Shown here: positions 23,090 to 35,179 of the stretch, one piece after another
Position numbering within the stretch: the stretch's first letter is position 1
Layout: every line of letters starts with the position of its first letter
DNA from: Schistocerca nitens
Lineage: Eukaryota > Arthropoda > Insecta > Orthoptera > Acrididae
DNA length: 64,000 bases
NCBI RefSeq assembly: GCF_023898315.1
Contig: NC_064616.1
Location: forward strand, 708,875,389 to 708,939,388
Reading direction: 5' to 3'
Made by a program: the position numbers and the translations under genes
Notes under the pieces: model-generated
What the model saw: only the letters and a program-made list of their open reading frames with translations
What the model was told of the DNA's origin: nothing
Databases searched by the model: none

Positions 23090-23992
23090 AACAGAAAAGG
23101 GCGGTAATGACAGTGGCACGTAAAGTGCCCTCCGCCACACACCGTTGGGTGGCTTGCGGAGTATAAATGTAGATGTAGATGAAAAGAGCAAAGGTGACAC
23201 AGGTCTGTGGAGGCATTTAAAAAGACAGCTTAAGAAAATTGCAGGCCAGTATATCTAGGTAGCATAGTATTTCAAGCAAAATATTCAAGGCCCATTCCTG
23301 TGATATACTCATTGTATTCAGTCCAATATGTTGTATGTCGTTCTAAAGATATTATTTCCACGCAACCTGAAGTGCCCCCCTGCGGGTCAGGGGGTTAGAA
23401 TAGGCCATAGTTATTCCTGCCTGTCGTAAGAGGTGACTAAAAGGAGTCTCTCACTTTTTGGCTCTATAAGTTCAGGTCCCATTTTATGGTTTCACCTGCC
23501 ACTTTCCAAATTCTACAGAAGTGCGGGCCAAATGGGGAAGGATGCCTTACGTGGTGCATGAGTTATCCATAGTGCCTTTAGATTTGATCTCCTGAACCTC
23601 TTGTCATGGCTTTGCATCTCCACCTGTAATTCAACTATTTGAGCGAGGACACTTGCGGGGGTATGTCATCTTCTTCCATTGTCTCCTGTCATCTTTTGCC
23701 CCCATGGCGGTGTTGGATTTCTCTGCGCCCAGTATCCATCATGGTATCCAGTCCCTTGTGGTGGGGCCGTCATGTATCCATTTGGTGGTAGCTCTCTGAC
23801 AACACAGGGATCGCACTGCTTAAGCCTGAACTATAAACTTCCCATGTATGCCAAGGAGTAGATGCCTGTCTTCCTGGGGCATCAGGACTCTCGGCAACGG
23901 CCATCATGCCAGGTGGCGTTTGCTGTGGCTGGGTGGCGCACGTGGGGAGAGCCCATGATCAGAGTGGGTGGCATCAGGGTGGATGACCCAGA

Positions 23993-24940
23993 ATGAAGCG
24001 GACTGTCATCTCTTGCTGGTGACCGTAAGGCACAAGCAGTCTCTAAGAAGGGCAAGATTGAGTACAATGCTGACAGATATGACCCTAAATTGTTTCCCTC
24101 CATTGCTACACCATGGGAGGCGAATGTAGGGCTACAGAAAGAAGAGAAGCATATTCGCTATCTCTTGCTGGTGACCGTAAGGTGCCAGAAGTCTCTAAGA
24201 AGGGCAAGATCAAGTACAATGTTGACAGATATGACCCTAAATCATTTCCCTCCCTCACTACACCGTGGAAGGGACATAAGGATACAGAAAGAAGAGAACC
24301 ATATTTGCTACAAAGCCTCAATTTTTTGTTGAACGTCATGAGGATAAGTTTGGGAAAGTGACAGCATTGTCCAAGATGAGAAGCAGTGCAGTCTTGATTC
24401 AGGCAACATCCCCAGCCCAATCCCAAGTGTTACTCACTTGCGACTGGCTGGGTGATATTCCTGTTCCTGTTACTCCCCACAAAAGCCTCAACATGGTCCA
24501 GGGGATTATTTTCCATCGCGACCTCCTCTTGCAGTCTGGCAACGAGCTCCGCTCCAATCTAGTATGGCAGGGTGTTCATTTCATCCGGCGTGTTTACAGG
24601 GGAACCAAAGACAACAGGGTTGCTACTGGTGCCTTCAACGTAGCCTTTGAGGGTGATTCATTGCTGGGAAAGGTCAAGGTGGTGATTTACTGCTGTAATG
24701 TTAAACCATACGTCCCTCCCCCTATGTGGTGCTTTAAGTGCTGAAAATTCGGGCACATGTCTTCACGCTGTACTTCCAGCACCACATGTCGAGACTGCAG
24801 GCATCCACTGCATCCAGGTACTCCACGTGCACCTCCTCCTTGTATCAGCTGTGGAGAGCAGCACTCCGTCTGCTTGCCAGACTGCACAGTACTCCAAAAG
24901 GAATGGAAAATCATGGAGCACAAGACCAGGGACTAGTTGA
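23993..24940 (+). pseudogene. I-like ORF1 (Gag-like, zinc knuckles), with internal duplication
   Basis: The start is probably the ATG at 23993 (MKR). The N-terminal stretch is duplicated: the TCTCTTGCTGGTGACCGTAA block occurs at 24009 and again at 24161, and both copies run through YDPK..PS. The central region is open at 24358-24744 (LSKMRSSAVLIQ, KSLNMVQGIIFHRDLLLQS, PPPMWCFKC). The first zinc knuckle CFKC-stop-KFGHMSSRC keeps its ligands with a stop inside. The second, CRDCRHPLHPGTPR, has lost its last Cys. The third, CISCGEQHSVC, is intact. A proline-rich, variable tail follows to about 25530. Confidence 0.75.
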
Positions 24941-25639
24941 CTTACCAAGAGGCTAAATGTAAATTTGAATGATTACACCCCGTTTGGTTGGCATCCACAT
25001 ATGCAGCAGCTACAGTACCATCGCTGTCACAAGTACCAGTCACACCACACTCTGTGCCACAGACAGTGAACTTTTCGTGCCTGCAGAATACATCCGCCCC
25101 CTTGGTTATAGGGGGAAAATCTCCTTCTGTTGCTCCCAAAGTACCTACTTCGGGAGCAACCCCTCCCCCCCCCCCCCCCAAATGCCAAATGCAGGGGACA
25201 TCGGTCCACTCCCCCCCAGCCCGAGAAGCAATAGCCTCCTCTGGCTCCTCTCATGTGGAAGGGGTCCCTTGCCTCTCTGCCAAGGTCTCCACTAATGCCA
25301 CAGGAGACACTCGCCAGTGGCTAATGGTCCTCTGTGCCTGAAGCTACTTCGGAGAAGTCCTCCCAGCATGCCCTTAAAGAGAAGTGAGAGGGCAAGCAAA
25401 CAAAGAAGTCTTTTAAGAAAAAGGACCCTCCGTTGGCCTCAAGACCACCACCACTCCCTACCAATTCTGCACCTGAGGATGAGGTGGAGATCTTAGCGTC
25501 CCCTGAGGACTTGGATCTCACTGAGCCTCATCCACAATAGGAATGGATAAATGGATACAAATACTCAATTGGTGGCAGCAGGTGACCCTGACGCATAACC
25601 TGCCTCCATGCAAGCTTCATGCGTTTCCCGCCTCATAAT

Positions 25640-28600
25640 AATGTCATTCTCCAGTGGAATTGCTGCGGTTTTATCCACCATCTTGCTGAGCTACAGCAAC
25701 TGTTAAGCTTTACACCTGCTTTCTGCATTGCCCTTTAGAAAACCTGGTTCCCGGCAATGCGGACCCCTGCCCTTTGCCGGTATATGGGATAATACAAGAA
25801 CCGTAGTGAATATTATAGTGTGTCAGGTGGAGATTGTGTATGTCCTGTACTCGGTATGCAGTGAACCTGTGCCCCTTCAAACCCCTCATGATGCTGTGGC
25901 TCTCAGGATAAGGATGATACAGGAAATAACTGTCTGCAACATATATCTTCCTTCAGATGTTGCAGTAGCCCTGAACGCATTGGCTGCACTGATTCATCAA
26001 CTCCCTAAACCTTTCCTACTTTTGGGAGATGTTAATGTCCATAATGCTTACTGGCCTAGGTAGGGATGTCTGAACTTTACTGTCTCAACTCGACCTCTGC
26101 GCCTCTTAAGTACTGGGGACCCCACACATTTCATTGTGGCTCATGGCATGTACTCGGCCATTGATTTATCCCTCTGCAGCCCAGGACTTCTCCCATCTGT
26201 CCACTGGAGAGCCCATGTTGACTTGTGTGGTAGTGACCACTTTCCCATCTTCCTGTCACTCCCCTAGTGCCATTCCCCCAGACGTCTATCAAGATGGGCT
26301 TTAAACAAGACAGACTGGGAAGCTTTCACCTCTGCTGCCACTGTTGAATCTCCCCCACAGGGTACCATCGATGTGGTAGTTGCGTGGGCACTAGATTGAT
26401 CGTTGCTGTGCCGGAAAATGAGATCCCTTGTTTTTTTAGGGTGTAAGTCAGTAACTTGGTGGTCGCCGGAAATCGCTGAGGCCATTAAAGAGCATCAGCG
26501 AGCTCTACAGCGACATAAGTGGCACCCTTCCTTAGGGCACGTAATACCTTTGAAACGGCTCCTTGCCCGCATTTGCCAGCTTATAAAAAAACGGAAACAG
26601 GAATGTTGAGAGAGGTACGTCTCAATCATTGGGTGCCATTTATCACCTTCCCATGTCCGGATGAAGATCAGACGTGTTTGTGGGTACCAGACCCTTACAG
26701 GTGTCACTGGCATGAACATCCATGGTGTGTTATCTACCGACGCAAACACAATTGCCGAGCACTTTGCTCGAGCCTCCATGTCGGAGAATTATCCCCCACC
26801 ATTTCACACCCTCATACGGTGGATGGAAAGGAAAACCCTCTCGTTCACTGAACATCACTATGAACCCTTTAATGCTCCATGTACAGAGTGGGAGCTCCTC
26901 AGCGTATTTTCACATTACTCCGACACAGCTCCTGGACCAGATCGGGTCCACAGTCAGATGATTAGACATCCCTTGTCTGATTACAAGCGACATCTCCTCA
27001 TCATCTTCAACCGGATCTGGTGTGATGGCATCTTTCCATCGCAATGGTGAGAGAGCACCATCATTCCAGTGTTCAAACCCGGCAAGTACCCACTTGATGT
27101 TCATAGCTATCGGCCCGTCAGCTTCACCAACGTTCTTTGTAAGCTGTTAGAACGTGTGATAAGTCAGCAGTTGTGTTGGGTCCCACAGTCACGTGGCCTA
27201 CTAGCTCTGTGCTAGGGCGGTTTCCGCCCGGGTCACTCTACCACTGATGATCCAGTTTCCCTCGCGTCTGCCATCTGCACAGCCTTTTCCAGATGCCAAC
27301 GCCTGGTTGCCATCTTTTTTGATTTATGAAAAGCTTACGACACGACCTGACAACATAATATCCTTGTCACATTATATGACTGGGGTCTCCAGCCTGCTCT
27401 AGATTTTTATCCAAAATTTCCCATTGCTCCGTATTTTCCATTTCCAAGTTGGTGCCTCCCATAGTTCCCCCCCCCCCCCCCCCCCCCCCCCTATCCAGGA
27501 GAATGGGGTCCCGCAGGGCTCTGTATTGAGTGTATATCTATTTTTAGTGATCATTAACGTTCTAGAAGCAGCTGTTGGGCCGTCCGTCTTGCCTTCTCTG
27601 TATGCAGATGACTTCTGCATTTCATACTGCTCCTCCAGTACTATTGTTGCTGAGTGGCGCCTACAGGGAGCTTCCAGTTTTCAGCCGGGAAGTCGTGTAT
27701 CATGCACTTCTGTCTGCATTGTACCATTCATCTGGAACCAGAACTTTATCTCACTTACGATCCACTCACCCTAGTGGAGACCTATCGATTGTTAGGACTG
27801 GTTTTGCTCATCTTCGTCAGCTGAAGCGGAAGTGCTGGCAGCACCTCAATGCCCTTCGCTGCCTGAGCAACACCAACTGGGGTGCAGATCGCTCTACGCT
27901 GCTGCAGCTCTGCAGAGCCCTTGTTCAATCCCACCTTGGCTATGAGAGTGTGGTTTATGGTTTAGCGGCGCCCTCAGTGTAGCATTTACTCAACCCAGTG
28001 CACCACTGTGGCTTTCAACTGGCAACGGGAGCTTTTAGGACGAGTCCGGTCACCAGCCTCCTGATGGAGGCCGGAGTCCCTCCATTGAAGGTTAGGCGTG
28101 CACAACTGCTCACCAGTTACATTACACACATTCGTGGTTCTCCTGAGCATCTGAATTACTGTCTCCTTTTTCCACCCATGGCAGTTCATTTTCCACATCG
28201 GAGGCCCAGGTGTACTGGGATCATGAAGAGGTTTACACCGACAGCTCGATGGCTGATGGTCACGTTGGCTTCGCGTATGTTCGTGGAGGACATATTGAAC
28301 AGCACTCCTTGCCAGATGGCTGCAGTGTTTTCACTGCAGAGCTGGCGGCCATTTCTCGTGCTCTTGTTGAGTGCATTCGCTCATGCCCCGGCGAGTCGTT
28401 TCTTCTCTGTACGGACTCCTTCGGCAGCCTACAAGCTGTTAACCAGTGCTACCCCCGCCATCCTTTGGTAGTGACCATTCAGTAGTCCATCTATGCTCTT
28501 GAACGGTCCAGTCGTTCTGTGGTGTTTGTGTGGACCCCAGGCCATGTTGGAATCGCAGGAAATGAACTTGCTGACAAGCTGGCCAAACGAGCTACGTGGA

Positions 28601-29065
28601 AACCGCTTCTGGAGATCAGCATCCCCGTAACGGACCTGTGATCATTATTACGCTACAAGGTTTTTCAGATTTGGGAGAATGCCATAGTCTCAGTACACAC
28701 AATAAACTGCTTGCCATTAAGAAGACTACGAATGTGTGGAAGTTCTCCATGTAGGCCTCGTGCAGGGACTCTGGGGTTTTCTGCCAGCTCTGAATTGGCC
28801 ATATGTGGCTAACACATGGTTACCACCTCCGTTGCGAGGACCCACCTCAGTGTCACTGTGGCTCACATATGTCTGTCATTGACATCTTGCTGGACTGCCC
28901 AGTTTTAGCCCCTCTGCTGAGGACTTTTAACCTTCCCAGCACCCTGCCTTCGGTGTTGGGCGACAATGCCTCAACAGCAGATTTAGTTTTACGATTTATT
29001 CGGGGGGGGGTTATTGTACCAACTAAGGGTGGGCATTTAGCCTTTTCCCTACATGTATTCATCTC
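25640..29065 (+). pseudogene. I-like ORF2: endonuclease, reverse transcriptase, RNase H, Cys/His tail
   Basis: Endonuclease: ITVCNIYLPSD, LLLGDVNVHN (GDFN motif, Phe to Val) and CGSDHFPIFLSL (SDH intact) at 25660-26270. RT: SDTAPGPDRVHSQM (26910-26960), KYPLDVHSYRPVSF (about 27085-27125), FFDL-stop-KAYDT (motif A, near 27315), GVPQGSVLSVYLF (motif B, about 27505-27545) and SLYADDFCISY (motif C, about 27590-27630). RNase H: YTDSSMADG, a catalytic Glu in FTAELAAI, and LLCTDSF (28230-28425), then TPGHVGIAGNELADKLA (28533-28583). C-terminus: LTHGYHLRCEDPPQCHCGSH ... LLDCP (28806-28900). At least ten stops and frame changes make it a clear pseudogene. Confidence 0.85.
27467..27491. repeat. 25-base C run inside the I-like RT
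   Basis: It lies just upstream of the motif B segment and is read there as a run of prolines in one frame. It is an expansion not expected in an RT, and possibly an assembly-sensitive homopolymer. Confidence 0.9.
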
Positions 29066-29704
29066 GCCTAGTCTTTTTGGGATGGCCTTTTTAATGTTTT
29101 GCAGTGTGGTTGGCTCATGCCCTTTTATTATTGTGATCTGCCAGCCCAGACCATCTGCTCTATGGTTTTAATATATTTTTGTACTTTTCCTTGTGGTGTA
29201 TGTTTCCCCGTTTTTTGTTCATTCCATTTGTTTTCTTTTTAGGTGTGGTTCCCAATTCCTTTTCCCCCGTTTACTCTCTGAAATGTACTTTGGGTGTTTT
29301 AGTACATGGAGCCTTGTTTGCGTCAGGAAACAGGGACTGATGAACCAGTAGGTTTGTCCCTTTGTACCCCAAACCAACCAACTAAACAACCAGAAGTATG
29401 CTAGTTTTAGATTATAGATCAGGTTTACTGTTAAAATTTTCCTCTGTAATTTTGGAGAATTTAAAATGATGAACTGGAGGAGGATGTTTGCGTAAATAAA
29501 CTGTGTGTCAGTCAAACTTTAGACTGGAAGGACCTTTCTTCTAAATTTGCCTTGAAATATTTGATGACAAAAAAAAATCACAAACTGGATTTTTCTACGA
29601 TCTCTTTGAGGCATCGAACAGTACAAATGTCTTCATTATTTTAGAAAAACTAAATTTGTTTTGATGGTGGTAAGTTCCTTATTTAACTAATGAGAAACCT
29701 ATTG

Positions 29705-29864
29705 TGTGGCGTGTGACGAGGGCCTCCCGTTGGGTAGACCGCTCGCCTGGTTCAAGTCTTTCGATTTGACGCCGCTTCGGCGACTTGCGCCTCGATGGGG
29801 ATGAAATGATGATGATTAGGACAACAAGTCCGTCGCGCTGACCACTCAGTGACCGGGGGCAGAC
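29705..29864 (-). mobile_element. tRNA-related SINE, internally deleted, with 13-base target-site duplication
   Basis: The direct repeats GAGAAACCTATTG at 29692-29704 and 29865-29877 flank it exactly. On the minus strand it begins CCCCCGGTCACTGAGTGGTC (A-box-like) and GCGCGAC, then jumps to a non-tRNA body with ATCATCATCATTTCATCC and GCCGAAGCGGCG. The B-box half of the head known from this family is missing. Confidence 0.85.
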
Positions 29865-29877
29865 GAGAAACCTATTG

Positions 29878-30398
29878 CTGTTAGGCAACTTGGTCAGTTT
29901 GAATAAGGAGTAATCTTCCAACTGAGGAAACTCATTACTGCATGCCAGTGTCTGATACTGGACACACCTTTCAGCTGTTTGTATTAAAGCTACTATTTAC
30001 CTGTGGTTTATCTCTTTTATTTGCCATACAAACTGCACAACACAATATACCAGTGTGAACTCTGCATGTGGTTTTCATTAGTATTATTATAGGGTTTCTA
30101 CAAGTTGGCTAGCATATAAAATTGAAATTTTATATATTATTGAGGGGCAGTTATCTATATACACACATAGTATACATTACACAGATTAGTGTAATATAGA
30201 TAATATGTAACTAGCCCATCTAACTGGTGTAAGCAATTAAGCATACCAACAACAGTCTCATAAAATGTTAACATACAAACCATGTCATTGTGGAATATCA
30301 TGAACATGATCAATAGTATGTGCAAGTAAGTGTGTCTGTATACTTGTGGAGCTTTAGTCGTTCTTTTATACGTTGCAGTATTGGTTAAAATAAGAATA
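29878..30398. other. Unassigned AT-rich DNA
   Basis: Nothing recognised. Confidence 0.4.
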
Positions 30399-31755
30399 TA
30401 CACTAATGGAAAAAAAATCACAGCACCAAAAAGTAATTAATGTAGATTAATGAAATTTTGGGAATACATTTATCTAGATAACATATTTAAGTGATAAACA
30501 TCGCAAGATCATGGGTTAATGTAAGTGAGGGATAAGTCATTGCAAATTTGAAATGCTGGTACATTATTAACCAGTGTAACCTCCAGAATGATGAATTTGG
30601 GCATACAAACATGCATGCATCGTGTTGTACAGGTGCTGGATGTCAGTTAGTGGGATGGAGTTCCATGCCTGTTGCACTTGGTCAGGCCATATAGGGGCAG
30701 TTAATGCTGTTTGTGGATGATGCTAGAGTTGTTGTCAGATGATATCCCATATTTGCTCTATTGGAGACAGATTTGGTGATCAAGCAGGCAACATGTTGAC
30801 ACTCTGTAGAGCATGTCGGGTTACAACTGCGGTACATCGACAAGTGTTATCCTGTTGGAAAACACTCTAGAGCGCAGCTCATGAATGACAGTGCACTAGA
30901 TCAAGTAACCAGACTGATGTACAAAATTGCAGTCGGGGGATAACTAAGAGTGTGCTCCTGCTGTCATGCGAAATTGGACCCTAGACAATACATCCAGGTG
31001 TAGGTCCAGTGTGTTTAGCATGCAGACAAGTTGGTTACAGGCCCTCATGTGGCCTCCTCCTAACCAACACATGGCCATCACTGGCACCAAGGCAGAACCA
31101 GCTTTCAACAGAAAACGCAAAAGACCAGACCTCGAATGAGATCTTGCTTGACACCACTGAAGTTGAAAATGGCAGTGGCTTGGGGCAGTGGTTTGCATGT
31201 TACAGGGCATATGGCTCAGAGCTGTCCTCAAAGTAACAGATTTATAACAGTTCGTTGTGTCACTGTGGTGCCAACTGCTGCTCAAATTGCTGCTGCAGAT
31301 GCAGTATGATGTGCCAGAGCCCATGCCAAACATGATGGTCGTTTCTCTTGGTAGCGTTACACAGCCCGGCCTTCTTGCAACCGTACATTCTAGTTACCAC
31401 TGCTGCCAGCTGTCATGTACGGTGGCTACATTCCTACAAAGTCTTTCTGCAGTATCGCAAAAGGAACATTCGGCTTCTCGTAGCCCTATTACGCGACCTC
31501 GTTCAAACTTGGCGAGGTGCTGAGAACAGCACCTTCATCATCATAAAGGTATTCTTGACAGACATCAGCTCGCCCCATCTAATCTCAAAGGTAACTAATG
31601 CTTATGACCATTACAGCATGTATTCAAAGCAAAAGCATCCTCATAATGGTGCTACTAGTGCCACTCTTATCTGACTGGCATGAAATTTGAGTAGACATAT
31701 TTCAGAAGCAGAAGCATGCCTGTATTTCCAATTGGTTATTTGTTCTCATGACATG
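30399..31755 (-). mobile_element. Tc1-family transposon, second family, decayed
   Basis: The left end TACACTAATGGAAAAAAAATC (30399-30418) is a terminal repeat type I recognise from Tc1-like insect repeats. The minus strand gives, between about 30865 and 30600, VFQQDNTC (second catalytic Asp), SPNLSPIEQIWD (catalytic Glu kept) and VQQAWNSIPLTDIQHLYNTM near the C-terminus. The middle (30944-31333, minus) is open but rearranged. The right terminal repeat is not clear, so the right boundary is approximate. Confidence 0.7.
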
Positions 31756-33423
31756 ATAAATAAAATAAATGATTTAATGCATATAAAAACTGAGAAGAAT
31801 GGGCACTTCTGTAGTTACCAGTAACAGTTTTAGAAGGGTTACAGTGTTTAAGACACTAAGTGTTAAGTCAGATGGGAAAGATGTTTTGTGCATAAGTATG
31901 TGTTATTGTTCTAATTCTGAACACAATAAAAGACACATTTGTGAGAAACCGACAACTATTTATTACGTCGTGTTGTGATAACGCAAACATATGTAGAACA
32001 ATACAGTTTAGTGACGAGTGCAGGCTAGTGACAAGTTAAGACTGGAAGCTGGAGCCAGTGCACAACAATATATAGTGCAAATTGATGAAGAACAGAAATA
32101 TTCTGTTTATTGTAGCTTACCAGATGACATTTGATGGAAACCAACAGTTGACAACCCAGCCATGCATACATTTGAGAGCTGAGCTGCAAGACAGCTGCTG
32201 TGGTGTCAAGATGCAGCTCTTTCATGTTGCACAAAACAAGAGGGTCCAGAAGAAAGTACTGCATGGTGCCCTTGTTGTAGTTGCCGATGGAGTTGTCCAT
32301 TGTGATGAGGTTCCTGGTGTGAACTGCAGCAACTTCTTCGCCTAGCAGAGAGCGGAAAACAGTGTTTGAGGATGGATCCACACAGTGAAGAGTGCACTGA
32401 CGAATGTCTTTGTTGGGTGCAAAGGAAATGATCACATACCTGATTATGGAGCTGGCGGGATTGCGGCACTAAGATAAAGATGATGTGGGCAGCACTTGAA
32501 GGGTGGACAAGTGTTGACAGACAACAAACTACACATGACAGCAAGGGAGAGTGAAGTTGGTCCTCAAAAGAGGGCTAAACTACACAACGAAGGAAGGAAG
32601 GCTGGATCCTTGAAAGGGGGCCAGCCAACAACAAGGAGAACAAGTGAGGAGGACGCCATGAGAAAAAAAACAACAAAAAAAGCATTACCATTGTCTGTGT
32701 CCTGTACCTGAAATGGGACAAAAAATAGGCAGAACCGTCATTCAGAAGCTTGCCAAACCTGAAATGGGACAAAGTGGAAGCAGAGACATGTCAGAGACTT
32801 GCCAACCTGCATCATAGTCATTGGAAGGCAGAACACTGCGACTAGTGATGAGTACAGGCTGCAGGCTGGAGCCAGTGCATGGCAGTATAAAGAGAATTTG
32901 CCCACTGGGGGCCACTGGCTCTCTGCTATAGGCGATTGAGGTGCTGGACCACAATCGATGACCTCTGGTGGGGGCCTGGAGCTGCCAAACAGTGTCCTAC
33001 AAAAACTGCGTGATCCATGTTAGTTGCAGTGTGAATGTAGTATGTACGGGTTACTACAGTTATTGCAAATAATAGAACTAGAAAAATTGTAGCAAAATTT
33101 GTCGGCATTAGGGGGAAAATGAGGGGAAGAACAAAGTATTGAAATGTGTACAGAACATACATAAAATTTATTGATAAAGATATTTTTATTTATGTTTATT
33201 AATAAAGGTAATTTTTAGATGTATCAGCAGATATAATGTTATTGTGCTAGCAGAACTAATGTTAATATTGATGTCAACTAATAAAGCATATGGGGATTTT
33301 TTAATATTGGGCATTTGGGTTATTCTGTTAAGTATTTATGGACTTTTTCGAAATTCTGCAGATTTTAAGTGTGTGTTCATTCTGTAATGTACATAAAATG
33401 TTTGCTTTTCTTTTTTATTGAAG
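31756..33423. other. Unclassified, probably repeat-derived; upstream intron of the candidate host gene
   Basis: Two related blocks stand out. TAGTGACGAGTGCAGGCT ... TGGAGCCAGTGCA lies at 32009-32062 and TAGTGATGAGTACAGGCT ... CTGGAGCCAGTGCA at 32843-32880. Each is followed within about 15 bases by a TATA-like stretch (aatatatag, gtataaag). A 136-codon minus-strand frame (32435-32025) lies between but matches no family I know. The pattern could be old LTR or promoter-bearing repeats; I cannot say which. Confidence 0.3.
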
Positions 33424-33572
33424 GCTGTAACAGGAGATAACAACCCTATTTGCGACAGCAAGGAGAGTGTAGATGCCAAGCTACCTCCAGATAAGGATGA
33501 TAAGACTCCCTTATTTTTGACAAAAAAATCTGATACTGCAGACGTGGAAGCAACTGCGTCATCAAGTGAATG
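33424..33572 (+). CDS. Candidate internal exon A of an unidentified host gene
   Basis: A pyrimidine-rich tract (tttgcttttcttttttattg) and AAG precede 33424. The frame beginning GCT is open for 49 codons plus two bases (TG) and is followed by a strong donor gtgagc at 33573. The other two plus-strand frames hit stops within six codons. The peptide is acidic and polar (DSKESVDAKLPPDKDDK, ATASSSE), as in a disordered region, and I do not recognise it. The two leftover bases join with the first base of exon B to make a Cys codon and keep the frame open. Confidence 0.55.
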
Positions 33573-34414
33573 GTGAGCAATTAATTTGAGGAGATTTGTG
33601 GAAATTGACATTGCCCAACAGTACATCCAGCGAACGAGGATGTTTTCAGTGGAACACACATAACTCTTTTATATGAGACTTCAGCATATTGTTTTATGCA
33701 TGCTTGAGAAAAAGATACTTACTAAAGCGCACTATCGGCTTATTGTGGTAAAGGCTTTACACACACACAAACTAACTAACTGTGCATGGACATGTGGTTC
33801 ATTCTGATCACCCATTCCTTTCCCAAACAGTTTCAGTGGGATACTCAGGGGCCAATGTAACTTGAAACAGTATACAAAATTAACGGAAAAAGAGGGACAT
33901 TTGATTAGGCATAGGCTTTGACCAGTGATGTGGAAAATATGCGACAAACACCATAAACAACAACATGATGATAGTGTGATATCAGTGGTGATTTTTTTTC
34001 AAATGACCTAAGCTACTGATCAGTCTGTCACCATAACCAGGTTTTTTAACTTTCATCTTCATTGGCTACAACTAACAACAAAACTGTGAATGGACACACA
34101 AAAAGCTGATGTCACAGCTGCCATTAACATGTTATTGATCATTGCCTATGTCTTGTATCGAATATTCCTCTTGTCCCGAATTAACTTGTAACCAGTAGCA
34201 ATTTCAAAGAATACCTTATTGAAATTCCGCCACATCCTGTTATTAACACTTTTTCAGGTGACACAACCCCAGAATGCTTCAAAACATTAACTGTTACCAG
34301 CCTACACTGCCCATTATCAGAAGTAAGAGAGAAACAGAGAAAGAAAAAGAATGTATGTTATATCTGGAAATTCAACACACAGACAAATAAATAAATATTG
34401 TACTTCTTAATACC
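33573..34414. other. Unassigned DNA (candidate intron)
   Basis: No gene or recognisable element between exon A and the I-like fragment. Confidence 0.4.
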
Positions 34415-34874
34415 CATTTATTCTTCTAAATGAGCACGGAGCTCGTCGTAAGACTGCAAGAGGAGATCGCGATGGAAAATGATCGCCTGGACCACGTTGA
34501 GGCTTTTATGGGGAGTGATAGAAACAGGAATATCACCCAGCTTGTCACAGGCGAGTAACTCTCGGGATTGGGGTGGGGATGCTGTCTGAATCAAGACTGG
34601 GCCGTTTCGCATCTTGGACAGCGCTGTCACTTCTCCAAACGTATCCTCGAGGTGTTCAATGAAAAACTGAGGCTTCGTAGGTAGGAAATAGTCCCCATAA
34701 GTTGTGCTGCAGACTAAAAACCGAGGCGAATATGGCTCTCTCCGTTCTGTAGCCTTATGTTCCTCCCATGGTGTAGCGAGGGAGGAACATCTCGCCCTTC
34801 TTAGAGACTGCTGGTGCCGTACGGTCACCAGCAAGAGATGACTTAGTCCGCTTCATTGCGGGTCATCCACCCTG
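34415..34874 (-). mobile_element. I-like LINE fragment, N-terminal half of ORF1
   Basis: The minus strand matches the other I-like copies from just before the ORF1 ATG (at 34857, MKR) to DELRAHLEE. The open part 34834-34418 includes PYSPRFLVCS, KPQFFIEHLEDTFGEV, KSLNVVQAIIFHRDLLLQS. Both ends of the element are missing, and the 5' side abuts the Penelope-like element directly. Confidence 0.8.
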
Positions 34875-35179
34875 ATAAATACCATAGTGTCCAATGGATA
34901 CAATATTTCGGAGATCAGACATGTCGCCATCATCAAGTGCGCTGATGAACTGAGCTTCTGAGGGCACGTGGCTGACTTATATCCTCTCCCAACACATGAC
35001 TTTCCGTGGTCTGCACCTGAGGGCGTGTGTCGCAATTGCGGAGATGCTGACATCAGTGTCTCTAGTGGCATTGATGTGGTTGCTGTGTTCACTCTGGTTG
35101 CCATTGTGTTTGCTGAGTGTCTTCTTAATTAGACCCATTACTTTTTCCCATACCTTGCAGAGATTATAGCCCAGTCCCA

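Larger units (their letters stand above)
18995..23181 (+). mobile_element. CR1-like LINE, nearly full length
   Basis: It has a 5' UTR from about 18995, ORF1 (19352-20303), ORF2 (about 20400-23089) and a short 3' UTR ending in the microsatellite-like TAAATGTAGATGTAGATG, typical of CR1-type 3' ends. At about 4.2 kb it has all parts expected. The 5' boundary is approximate. It is the best preserved element in the window: ORF2 needs only one frameshift and three stops explained. Confidence 0.85.
23374..29386 (+). mobile_element. I-like LINE, essentially full length (6.0 kb)
   Basis: The GC-rich start GCCCCCCTGCGGGTCAGGGG is shared with the copy at 57671. Then follow ORF1, ORF2 with endonuclease, RT and RNase H, and a 3' end CCCCAAACCAACCAAC. 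The flanks CAACCTGAAGT (23363-23373) and CAACCAGAAGT (29387-29397) match at 10 of 11 positions as a target-site duplication. The presence of RNase H and a Cys/His-rich C-terminus places it with I/Ingi-type LINEs rather than CR1. Confidence 0.85.

Noticed and set aside
30944..31333. 129-codon minus-strand ORF as an independent gene
   Set aside because: It lies inside the Tc1 relic 30399-31755 and is best read as rearranged element sequence.
32025..32435. 136-codon minus-strand ORF
   Set aside because: No recognisable domain; it lies in a probable repeat and has no start or splice evidence.
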